From: Zoogloeaceae bacterium
Lineage (GTDB): Bacteria; Pseudomonadota; Gammaproteobacteria; Burkholderiales; Rhodocyclaceae
Assembly: GCA_031277315.1 (NCBI GenBank)
Contig: JAITMP010000002.1
Coordinates: 1-60,183, forward strand
Direction of reading: 5' to 3'
Length of the DNA: 60,183 nucleotides
Positions 53,390 through 60,183 of this stretch are shown piece by piece (positions within the stretch are counted from its first letter, which is position 1; every line of letters starts with the position of its first letter). The translations under genes and the position numbers were made by a program. The notes under the pieces were generated by a model that ran no database searches, was not told the DNA's origin, and saw nothing but the letters and a program-made list of their open reading frames with translations.

Positions 53390-56300
53390 TCAGCGCGCGC
53401 CCAGTTCAAGCGTGGCGTTTGGCGTCCATGTTGTTGGCGGCGTGGGGGCGGTGTCGCCGGCGGGAGCGGGCGGGGTGGGGGTGGAGGCGGGGGTGGAGGC
53501 GGGCGGTGGCGTGTCCGCGGCTTTGCCTGCGCCGACGAAGACGCGGTCGGCGTTCAGGTGTTGCGCGAGCAGGTAGTCCTTGACGGCGACGGCGCGCTGG
53601 ATGGCGAGTTGGCGGATGTCGTCTTCGCTGACGTTGATGTGCGCGAGGAGGAGCGATTCCATCTGCGCCACTGGCACATCCTTGCTCATGCCGACCAGAT
53701 TGCGCGGCTTGTCCGGGATGTCGGCGCGGCGATACAGCCGCCGCAGCAGTTGCGGGTAGTCGGCGTCGGTTGGCGCTGCCGCCGTGTCCGGGCTGGATGA
53801 AGCGTTGGCTGCCGCCGCTGTTTCTTCGGTGGCGGGCGCGGCGTCGTCGGTTTCGGCATCCGCCTTGCTGCCGGCGCGCCGTTCGGCGGCGACCAGGGCT
53901 TGCAGGCGCTCGCGCTTGAAGCCTTCGCGTTCTTCGTCCAGCCGCGCCGCGCCGGTGACGGTGAGCTTGAGTTGCGGCCGGTCGGTCATGGCTTTGGCGA
54001 TCTTGTCCAGTTGCGCCTTGGCTGCGTCCGACAGGGCGGCGCTGCCGGCGGCGAAGGCGACGTGCGACATGTCTTCGCCGCCGTCGCTGAAGAGGCGCGC
54101 CAGCAACGTAAACGGCGCCGTGATGGCTTTGCCGATGAGGTTGACGATGGCTTTGAAAATGATCGGCCCGATGGAAAACTCGGGGTCGTTGATGGAGCCG
54201 CTGATGGGCAGGTCGAGGTCGATGACGCCGTTGCTGTCGGAGAGCAGCGCGGTCGCCAGCCGCACCGGCAGGCTGGCGGGGGCGCCGGGCACCGCGTCGC
54301 CGAACTGCAACTGGTTGAGCACCAGCTTGTTGCTGGCGGTGAGCTGGCCGCCGGGCGTGATCTTGTAGGCGACATCCATGCTGAGTTTGCCGCGCTCGAT
54401 GCCGTGGCCGGCATACTTGACCGAATAGGGCGACAGCGGCGGCAGTTCCAGATCGGTGATCTTGGCCGCGATGTCCAGCGCCAGCGGCTGGGCGAGCGGG
54501 TTGAGTTTGCCCTTGACCGCCAGTTGCGCCGTGCCCTCGGCCCGGCCCGTGAGTTGCAGATCGGCCATGCGCGGCGCTTGCGGGTTGGTGACGGAATCGA
54601 ACGCGCTGAGCGAGCCGTTGAGCTTGCTCAAATCCGCCGAGTAATTGGGCTGGATGAAGTGGTCGCTGAACGAGACGCGGCCATTGACCAGACGCGTCGG
54701 CCCGAAGCGCATCACTGGCGCGGATGCCGTTGGTGTTGGGGCTGGGGCTGGCGTGGTAGTTGACGCCGAAGCCGGCGCGGATGGATCGGTTTTCACCAGG
54801 TTCTGCAAATTGATGCGTCCGGCGGGGTCGATGATGATGCGGGCATAGAAATCCGACAGCCGCGAATCTTTCACCGTCACTTGCGGCGCTTTATTCGGAT
54901 CAAGCTGCACATTCAGCCCTGCCACGCGCAGTTGCTTCCAGCTCAGCAGTTCTTCGCCGATGCCGCCGGCGCCGCTCGGCGCGAGCGCGGCGCTGGATTG
55001 GGCAGCGGCTTTGCTGGCGACCGCTGCGGAATTTTTGGCCTTGCCGGAGGCGGCGCGCGCGGGCCGCGCCGCTTTCGCTTCATTTGCTTTCGCTGCCGCG
55101 TTTGCTTTGTCCGGCGCGGCGTCTCCGGCTGTCGGTCGGGTGGTGGTGCGCAGTTCTTCGATGCGCGCATCGCCTGCCAAGCGTAGGCGGGGGCCGTTGT
55201 TTTGCAGGGCGAAATCGACCTTGCCCTTGAAACTGGCGTCGGCGCGCAGGATGTCGATGTTGAGTTGTTCGGCGACATACGGCTTGAAGGCTTGCAGCGG
55301 CAGGCGTTCGGCGTCGACTTCGCCTTCCGCGCTGATCGGCGCGAGGCTGACCGTGCCGCGCCAGGCGAGCTTGCCCGGTTCGCCGCGCTTGGGCGCGAGC
55401 AGCGCCGAGAGTTCGAGCGGAATCGGTTTCTCTCCGTTCAACACGAAGTCGCGCGCGTCGAGTTGCAGTTGCGACAGCGCCACCTCGACCGCGCCCGAGG
55501 CGGGCTGCTGGTCGCGCCAGCGCAGATCGCCTTGCGCGATGCCGATGCGGTCGACGCTCACGCGCCAGCCGTCGGCGGCGGGATCGGCGGCGGCGGAATC
55601 AGTGGCGGAATCAGTGGCGGCATCCGTGGCGGAATCCGCCGCCGGTTTGCTATTCGCATCATCGGCTGCCGTGGTTGTCGTGGCTGTCGTGGCTGTCGCG
55701 GCGGCTGGTGCGGCGGCGGTTTTTTCCGGCGCTGCCGCCGCAGGCGCGGGAACCCAGTTGATCCGTCCTTTTGCATCGCGGCGGGCCAGCAGGCGCGGCG
55801 CGGTGAGTTCAACGCTCGCCAGATGCACGATTTGCTCCAGCGGACGTATATCGCTGACGTCGACGGCGAGACGCTCGAAAGCCAGCGCCTCCTCGCCCGC
55901 CGCGTCGTTGGCCTTGATGCCGGAGAGGCTCGCCGTGCCGGCGATCTTGAGCGAGGGCTGCGGCAGTTCCTCGAAAATCAGGCGCAAGTCGGCGTCGAGC
56001 GCGCCGGCGGTCACGTGCAGCGGCAGGCTGGCCGGTTGATAGACCAGATACGGGGCCAGATCGAAGCCTTGCAGGAGAAAATGCGCTTCCGTGTGGCGCG
56101 AGGGATCGAAGGGCAGCGTCTGCGCGCCGGAATCGAAGCGGCTGCCGTTCAGGGTCAACGCCAGCCGTGGCGTGACGCGCGACTTGAGTTGGGACGGCAG
56201 GTTGCTGATGAAGGGCAGCGTCAGTTGCAGATCGCGCACTTCATGCGTGCGCTGCACCGGATCGTCGATGAACGTGGCGCGTCCGTCTTGCACGGCGATG

Positions 56301-56818
56301 TCATAGAGCGCGAAGCGCATCGGCTTCTCGTTTTTCGGGCCGCTGGTCAAGCGCGTGATGACATCGTCGGCGTCGTAATGCCCGTCGCCCAGATGACGCA
56401 GCCGCAGCGCCGGTTCGTCGACCTGAATCGCTTTCACGATCGGCGCCAGACGCCAGACCGATTCGAGCGCCACATTCACATACAGACGCTTGACGGCAAG
56501 CTGCGGCGGATCGGCGGGCTGCGCGCCGCCGATGCTCAGTTCGCGCAGCGTCAGTTCAAGCGACCAGGGCGTGAATTCCACCGCGCCGATGCTGACCGGG
56601 CGGCCCAGCGTTTCCGTGCCGATCTTCTGCCCTTGCCACTTGATGAGCGGCGGCGCTGCCAGCCAGAGCAGGCACCAGAGCGCCAGCAGCGCCGCGACCG
56701 TCCATGCCAGACGGCGCCCCCAGCAGGCGAGCCGCGAACGCCGGCCAGCGGCGGCGGAAGACGTTTCGGTGGCGGAAATTTCGGCGGGAGAAACCCCGGC
56801 AGTGTCGTGTTCAGTCAT
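53390..56818 (-). CDS. Large DUF748 (AsmA-like) envelope protein with OmpA-like C-terminus
   Basis: From the ATG at 56818 (MTEHDTAGVSPAE) this is 1142 residues; an in-frame ATG at 56878 is also possible. One N-terminal helix (about 28-50) anchors a long periplasmic region of beta-rich DUF748 units (GRPVSIGAVEFTPWSLELTLRELSIG is characteristic), like AsmA/YhdP-type proteins implicated in lipid transport across the periplasm. Ala/Thr/Asp low-complexity linkers at about residues 365-415 and 590-625 are coded by short tandem repeats. Near residue 915, SHVAFAAGSAALSDAAKAQLDKIAKAM resembles an OmpA-like domain, and the C-terminus is Pro/Thr-rich. It is divergent from the methyltransferase. Confidence 0.88.
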   Translation of the reverse strand: MTEHDTAGVSPAEISATETSSAAAGRRSRLACWGRRLAWTVAALLALWCLLWLAAPPLIKWQGQKIGTETLGRPVSIGAVEFTPWSLELTLRELSIGGAQPADPPQLAVKRLYVNVALESVWRLAPIVKAIQVDEPALRLRHLGDGHYDADDVITRLTSGPKNEKPMRFALYDIAVQDGRATFIDDPVQRTHEVRDLQLTLPFISNLPSQLKSRVTPRLALTLNGSRFDSGAQTLPFDPSRHTEAHFLLQGFDLAPYLVYQPASLPLHVTAGALDADLRLIFEELPQPSLKIAGTASLSGIKANDAAGEEALAFERLAVDVSDIRPLEQIVHLASVELTAPRLLARRDAKGRINWVPAPAAAAPEKTAAAPAAATATTATTTTAADDANSKPAADSATDAATDSATDSAAADPAADGWRVSVDRIGIAQGDLRWRDQQPASGAVEVALSQLQLDARDFVLNGEKPIPLELSALLAPKRGEPGKLAWRGTVSLAPISAEGEVDAERLPLQAFKPYVAEQLNIDILRADASFKGKVDFALQNNGPRLRLAGDARIEELRTTTRPTAGDAAPDKANAAAKANEAKAARPARAASGKAKNSAAVASKAAAQSSAALAPSGAGGIGEELLSWKQLRVAGLNVQLDPNKAPQVTVKDSRLSDFYARIIIDPAGRINLQNLVKTDPSAPASASTTTPAPAPTPTASAPVMRFGPTRLVNGRVSFSDHFIQPNYSADLSKLNGSLSAFDSVTNPQAPRMADLQLTGRAEGTAQLAVKGKLNPLAQPLALDIAAKITDLELPPLSPYSVKYAGHGIERGKLSMDVAYKITPGGQLTASNKLVLNQLQFGDAVPGAPASLPVRLATALLSDSNGVIDLDLPISGSINDPEFSIGPIIFKAIVNLIGKAITAPFTLLARLFSDGGEDMSHVAFAAGSAALSDAAKAQLDKIAKAMTDRPQLKLTVTGAARLDEEREGFKRERLQALVAAERRAGSKADAETDDAAPATEETAAAANASSSPDTAAAPTDADYPQLLRRLYRRADIPDKPRNLVGMSKDVPVAQMESLLLAHINVSEDDIRQLAIQRAVAVKDYLLAQHLNADRVFVGAGKAADTPPPASTPASTPTPPAPAGDTAPTPPTTWTPNATLELGAR
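55592..55639. repeat. 12-bp tandem repeats in the DUF748 linker
   Basis: Four gap-free 12-mers, GGCGGAATCAGT twice identically, then GGCGGCATCCGT and GGCGGAATCCGC, encode Ala-Thr-Asp-Ser-type units on the minus strand. A run of 9-mers (TGGCTGTCG) follows near 55680-55700. Confidence 0.85.
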
Positions 56819-56900
56819 GATGGTAGGGAAGTCTATAATCAGCGTCCCCTCGTTGCAACCGGGATCATTGAAGGTCATCGGAAATCATGGAAGGTCAATC

Positions 56901-57458
56901 ATGGAAGATCATGCGTTTGTCGTGAAACATGAAGACTTTCCGCCTTCCGCCTGGGTGCGCCGTTACGCCGCGCTGCTGCCGGCGGGCGGCGCGGTGCTGG
57001 ACTTGGCCTGCGGCGCTGGCCGCCATGCCCGTTTTCTGGCCGGGCTGGGCCACGCGGTTGAAGCGGTCGACCGCGACGCGGCGGCGCTGGCCGGTTTGGC
57101 CGGGCTGGCCGGAATAACGGCGCGTCAGGCCGATCTGGAAAACGATCCCTGGCCCTATGCTGACCGGCGCTTCGCCGGCATCGTCGTCTGCAACTACCTG
57201 CACCGGCCCTTGTTTCCGCATCTGGCGGCGGCGCTGGCCGAGGGCGGCGTGCTGATCTATGAAACGTTCATGCTCGGCAATGAACGCTTCGGGCGTCCGT
57301 CAAATCCGGATTTTCTGCTGCGTCCGGATGAACTCCTCGCCGCGTTCGGCGGCGCGCTGCGGACGGTGGCGTTTGAGCAGGGCGAGGTGACGCAGCCGAA
57401 GCCGGCCTTGATGCAGCGCCTGTGCGCCGTGCGCGGCCTCTGCGCGCGGCTGCCCTGA
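56901..57458 (+). CDS. SAM-dependent methyltransferase (TehB-like class I)
   Basis: This 185-residue class I methyltransferase has motif I VLDLACGAGRHARFLAGLG (32-50), an acidic motif II (VEAVDRDAAAL) and FETFMLGNERFGRPSNPDFLLRPDEL-like C-terminal sequence seen in small TehB-type enzymes. The substrate is unknown. The ATG at 56901 follows AAGGTC; longer frames are antisense to the DUF748 gene. Short direct repeats (AATCATGGAAG) surround the start. It is divergent from the DUF748 gene. Confidence 0.88.
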   Translation: MEDHAFVVKHEDFPPSAWVRRYAALLPAGGAVLDLACGAGRHARFLAGLGHAVEAVDRDAAALAGLAGLAGITARQADLENDPWPYADRRFAGIVVCNYLHRPLFPHLAAALAEGGVLIYETFMLGNERFGRPSNPDFLLRPDELLAAFGGALRTVAFEQGEVTQPKPALMQRLCAVRGLCARLP

Positions 57459-57607
57459 ACGCATACGCCGTACACATTTTGCCGCGCTTTGCCGCGACTC
57501 ACGCCCCGATTTCGTCGTTTTGTCGCATCGGCGTTGCGCCGCCGCGCTGCGTGGCGGCATCCTCCTTTCCGCGATCTCGCACAACATATCTGGAAAGGAG
57601 CGATGTC

Positions 57608-57889
57608 ATGACCACAGAACAGGAACACGCCGCCGCTTATCAGGCCGCCCGCCGTCAGGTGCGGCGGCTGCGCGGCTTCTACATTCATCTCGCGGTTTAT
57701 CTGGCCGTCAACGCCGTGCTGTTCGCACTGCATCTGTTCGCCGGCCGCCCCTGGGCGACGGGGGCGCTGCTCGGCTGGGGCATCGGCGTGCTCGTCCACG
57801 GCGCTTCGGCGCTGTTCGGTGGCCGTCTGCGCCCGTTCGGCGCTGAATGGGAGGCGCGCAAAATCCGTGAGATCATGAACGCGAAATAA
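57608..57889 (+). CDS. 2TM domain-containing protein
   Basis: This 93-residue protein has two hydrophobic hairpin helices (FYIHLAVYLAVNAVLFALHLF and ATGALLGWGIGVLVHGASAL), between RRQVRRLRG and the ending WEARKIREIM. This is the 2TM family, often encoded next to or fused with LytS-like histidine kinases, as here. GGAAAGGAG sits ahead of the ATG at 57608. It may be a membrane partner of the kinase. Confidence 0.9.
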   Translation: MTTEQEHAAAYQAARRQVRRLRGFYIHLAVYLAVNAVLFALHLFAGRPWATGALLGWGIGVLVHGASALFGGRLRPFGAEWEARKIREIMNAK

Positions 57890-57919
57890 GCCCGCTTTCG
57901 TTTCATTTCGCCTCACGCC

Positions 57920-58909
57920 ATGCCGCGCTTCGCCGTTCATATCGGATTCGTCCTCCTCGTCAACACGCTGATCGCGGCGTTTCTCACCGCGATCGGCATC
58001 GGCGGCGATTTCATCCGCAATCTCATCGTCTCGCACTGCATCGGCTTTTCGATTTATCTGCCCTGCATCGTGACGGCGCGGCGGGCGGCGAGCCGGACGG
58101 CGCTGTTGACCGGGATCGCGCTGTCGGTCGTGTTCGGCTCCGTCGTCGGCGCGCTGGCCGGCTTCGCGCTGGCCGGCTACGGTTTCGGGCGCTGGTCTTT
58201 CGGCGCCGTTCTGAGCGGGCTGCTGTTCGGCCTCGGCGTGAGCGGCCTGTTTCATCTCCACGAGCGGGCGGTGAAACTGGAATCGGCGCTGCGCGAGCGC
58301 GAATTGCAGCGTCTGGCGGCGGAAAAAGCGCAGGTGGAAACGCAACTGCGTCTGCTGCAAGCGCAGATCGAACCGCATTTTCTGTTCAACACGCTGGCCA
58401 ATCTCGCCGTGCTGGTGCGCAGCGATCCGGCGCGCGCCGAGCGCCTGCTCGCCGATCTTATCGCCTGGCTGCGCGCCACCTTGCAGCGCACACGGGACGC
58501 GGCGTCGACGCTCGGCGACGAAATCGAACTGCTGCGGTGTTATCTCGACATCCTCGGCCTGCGTCTGGGCGAGCGCCTGCGCGTCGTCATCGACGTGCCG
58601 GAAGCCTTGCGGGCGCGGCCGTTTCCGCTGCTGCTGTTGCAGCCGCTGGTGGAGAACGCCGTCGCCCACGGCATCGAGCCGAAGGTGGACGGCGGCGAAG
58701 TGCGCATCGCGGCGGCGGCGGCGCATGGCCGTTTGCGCCTCACCGTCGCCGACACCGGCGCCGGGCTGGCGGAAAGCGGCGGCGGCGCGGGCTTCGGGCT
58801 GGAGAATGTGCGCCAGCGCTTGAAGGCGCTGTTCGGCGACGCCGCCGCGCTCGACGTGCGCGCCAATCCCTCCGGCGGCGTCACCGCCACGGTGGAACTG
58901 CCGGCATGA
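57920..58909 (+). CDS. LytS/YehU-type sensor histidine kinase
   Basis: This 329-residue membrane kinase has about four hydrophobic segments (6-110), a short coiled coil (115-148), the His_kinase motif QAQIEPHFLFNTLANL with phosphoacceptor H153, and an HATPase domain with QPLVENAVAHGI (N-box) and DTGAGLAESGG. The N-terminal input domain has no recognised ligand pocket. It overlaps the response regulator by 4 bases and follows the 2TM gene by 30. Confidence 0.94.
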   Translation: MPRFAVHIGFVLLVNTLIAAFLTAIGIGGDFIRNLIVSHCIGFSIYLPCIVTARRAASRTALLTGIALSVVFGSVVGALAGFALAGYGFGRWSFGAVLSGLLFGLGVSGLFHLHERAVKLESALRERELQRLAAEKAQVETQLRLLQAQIEPHFLFNTLANLAVLVRSDPARAERLLADLIAWLRATLQRTRDAASTLGDEIELLRCYLDILGLRLGERLRVVIDVPEALRARPFPLLLLQPLVENAVAHGIEPKVDGGEVRIAAAAAHGRLRLTVADTGAGLAESGGGAGFGLENVRQRLKALFGDAAALDVRANPSGGVTATVELPA

Positions 58910-59682
58910 CAGCGGCCCTGATCGCCGACGACGAGCCGCTGCTGGCTGAAGACCTGCGGCGGCGTCTGTTGGCGCTGTGGCCGGCGCTACGGATGGTCGC
59001 CGTCTGCCACAACGGCATTGCCGCGCTTGAATGCCTGCGCGCCGAACGGCCCGAAATCGCCTTTCTTGACATTCGCATGCCAGGCCTGAGCGGTCTGGAA
59101 GTGGCGGCGCGGCTCGACTATCCCTGTCAGGTCGTGTTCGTCACCGCCTACGATCAATACGCGGTGGCGGCGTTCGAGCAGGCGGCGGCGGATTACCTGC
59201 TCAAGCCGGCGGATGACGCCCGGCTGGCGAAAACCGTTGCCCGCCTGCGCCGCGCCGTCGCCTCGCCCTCCGGCGGCGAGCGCGGCCAACTGGCGCGGAC
59301 GCTGGAAAAAATCGGCGCGCATCAAACCGCCGGTGCGGCTGACATCGAACGGCCCGCGCCGCTGAAATGGATTCGCGCCTCGGCGGGCGGCGGCGTGCGT
59401 CTGGCGCCGGTGGAAGACGTGCGCTGCTTTCAGGCGGCGGACAAATACACCACGGTGCTGACCGCCTCCGGCGAACTGCTGATCCGCACGCCAATCAAGG
59501 AACTGGCCGCGCAACTCGACGCGGAAATATTTTGGCAAGTGCATCGCGGCGCGATTGTGAACGTGAAATTCATCACCGCCGCTCGCCGCGACGAACATGG
59601 CCGCCTGCGCCTGAGTTTGCGCGACCGCCCGGAGACAATCCCCGTCAGCCGCGCCTACGCGCATCTGTTCAGACAGATGTAG
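58906..59682 (+). CDS. LytTR-type response regulator
   Basis: This 258-residue regulator has a receiver domain (DDE at 8-10, phosphoacceptor D55 in AFLDIRMPG, conserved VTAYDQYAVAAFE and LLKPAD) and a C-terminal LytTR DNA-binding domain from about residue 155 (RASAGGGVRLAPVEDVRCFQ, then WQVHRGAIVNVKFI). It is the cognate partner of the preceding kinase. Targets are unknown. The DNA following is a repeat mosaic. Confidence 0.95.
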   Translation: MTAALIADDEPLLAEDLRRRLLALWPALRMVAVCHNGIAALECLRAERPEIAFLDIRMPGLSGLEVAARLDYPCQVVFVTAYDQYAVAAFEQAAADYLLKPADDARLAKTVARLRRAVASPSGGERGQLARTLEKIGAHQTAGAADIERPAPLKWIRASAGGGVRLAPVEDVRCFQAADKYTTVLTASGELLIRTPIKELAAQLDAEIFWQVHRGAIVNVKFITAARRDEHGRLRLSLRDRPETIPVSRAYAHLFRQM

Positions 59683-59736
59683 CAAACAGGGCATACATTC
59701 CGCCCTAAGCGGGAGAGGGGCCGGGAGAGAGGGCAG

Positions 59737-59770
59737 GCGGTGGATTCCCGCGTAAGCGGGAATCCACCGC
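59737..59770 (+). terminator. Perfect 15-bp hairpin after the LytTR gene
   Basis: GCGGTGGATTCCCGC and GCGGGAATCCACCGC are separated by GTAA. It lies 54 bases after the stop. No T-run follows, so termination is uncertain; it contains the first dRS3-like core. Confidence 0.45.
59744..59763. repeat. dRS3-like element, copy 1
   Basis: ATTCCC-GCGTAAGC-GGGAAT fits the 20-bp ATTCCC-N8-GGGAAT layout of neisserial dRS3 elements exactly. Confidence 0.75.
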
Positions 59771-59777
59771 TGCATGG

Positions 59778-59797
59778 ATTTCCGCCTTCGCGGGAAT
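59778..59797. repeat. dRS3-like element, copy 2
   Basis: ATTTCC-GCCTTCGC-GGGAAT has one mismatch in the left arm and is followed by GACG, as in copy 3. Confidence 0.65.
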
Positions 59798-59809
59798 GAC
59801 GATGAGGTA

Positions 59810-59888
59810 GTAGGCTGGGTTGAGCGCAGCGAAACCCAGCTTTGAACGACAAACGCTGGGATTCCGTTTCACTTCATCCCAGCCTACG
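59810..59888. repeat. Dispersed GTAGGCTGGG repeat, copy 2
   Basis: GTAGGCTGGGTTGAGCGCAG, then GAAACCCAGC, a 13-base spacer, CGCTGGGATTCCG and CATCCCAGCCTACG. It is the inverse of the copy at 11531-11601. A partial extra right end follows at 59896-59918. Confidence 0.85.
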
Positions 59889-60053
59889 CACTACGCACTT
59901 CGTTCCATCCCAGCCTACGTCCCTCGATGTTGGGCTTCGCTTCGCTCAGCGCCAACCTACCCTACCCGTTCCCTCAACTCTCCCGATCAAGTCGGGGGCA
60001 GGCTCTTGCCCGCAAGCAAGAGAGAGGTCGGGAGAGAAGGCATGCGGGGGTGG

Positions 60054-60073
60054 ATTCCCGCTTGCGCGGGAAT
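60054..60073. repeat. dRS3-like element, copy 3
   Basis: ATTCCC-GCTTGCGC-GGGAAT is an exact layout match. It is preceded by a GGGAGAGAAGGCATGCGG run similar to the one before copy 1, so the repeated unit is longer than the 20-bp core. Confidence 0.75.
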
Positions 60074-60183
60074 GACGGGGAATGACGAATGCTGCTTGCC
60101 TCCCGACCCCATCCCCATCCCGGCCATCCCGGTGCCGGCTTTGCACAGCCGGCCCGCTCAGGCGGCGCAAAGCAGTGCTTTGC

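Larger units (their letters stand above)
59683..60183. other. Repeat-mosaic intergenic region
   Basis: No credible gene occurs in this last stretch. It contains a 15-bp perfect hairpin just after the LytTR gene, three dRS3-like elements, one full copy and fragments of the GTAGGCTGGG repeat, a GTTGGGCTTCGCTTCGCTC-type repeat near 59929, two related GGGAGAGA-type runs, and hairpins GCCGGC (60134/60148) and GCAAAGCA/TGCTTTGC (60167-60183) at the window edge. Confidence 0.8.

Noticed and set aside
56490-56900. Upstream extension of the methyltransferase frame
   Set aside because: The extra residues are antisense to the DUF748 gene, and the ATG at 56901 has a ribosome site and gives the normal family start.

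Overview
The window looks like chromosomal DNA of a betaproteobacterium, probably Rhodocyclales or a close relative. The evidence is the high-GC coding style, the gene order xseB-ispA-dxs-folE2, ribF-ileS-lspA-fkpB-ispH followed by minor pilins, and a complete cbb3 oxidase locus. Genus and species cannot be told from the sequence alone.

Layout. 1-2819 (-) is the 5' part of an autotransporter cut by the window edge. 2989-10162 (-) carries nrdJ, folE2, dxs, ispA and xseB, with a probable NrdR-box pair in front of nrdJ. 10298-20170 holds a SpoIIAA-like/double-rhodanese fusion, queG (-), then tsaE, amiC, ribF, ileS, lspA, fkpB and ispH (+), the last four tightly overlapped. 20259-27480 (-) is a minor-pilin operon, pilE-fimT-pilV-pilW-pilX-pilY1. 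27641-37592 is the microaerobic respiration region: tRNA-Thr, ccoI, cytochrome c', cytochrome b561, ccoS, ccoNOQP, ccoGH, tRNA-Ser. 37706-42913 (-) runs an OmpA relict, mltB, a TgpA-type transglutaminase, a DUF58 protein and MoxR. 43123-47014 (+) has a histone-deacetylase-family hydrolase, dapA, bamC and an MBL-fold hydrolase. 47216-53309 (+) is a visibly AT-richer seven-gene operon. 53390-59682 has a large DUF748 protein (-), a methyltransferase, a 2TM protein and a LytS/LytTR-type two-component pair. The last 500 bases are a mosaic of short dispersed repeats.

How genes work together. CcoN/O/Q/P form the cbb3 terminal oxidase; CcoG, CcoI, CcoS and CcoH supply copper and assembly. The 286-base gap between ccoS and ccoN holds two FNR/ANR-like sites and an intrinsic terminator. 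The first site, a -10 at class II spacing, and the terminator together predict an oxygen-regulated RNA of about 78 nt. The minor pilins and PilY1 prime type IV pilus assembly.

Most unusual items. (1) The predicted FNR-controlled small RNA inside the cco locus. (2) The low-GC operon of two Rossmann dehydrogenases (octopine/nopaline-dehydrogenase family and 3-hydroxyacyl-CoA-dehydrogenase family), a NitT/TauT-type ABC importer with two different permeases, and a MarR regulator, with a palindrome over its predicted start site. Its substrate is unknown. (3) The STAS-like/rhodanese fusion. (4) Dispersed repeats, including dRS3-like elements and one that supplies the stop codon of queG. All assignments come from reading the sequence; no database search was run.
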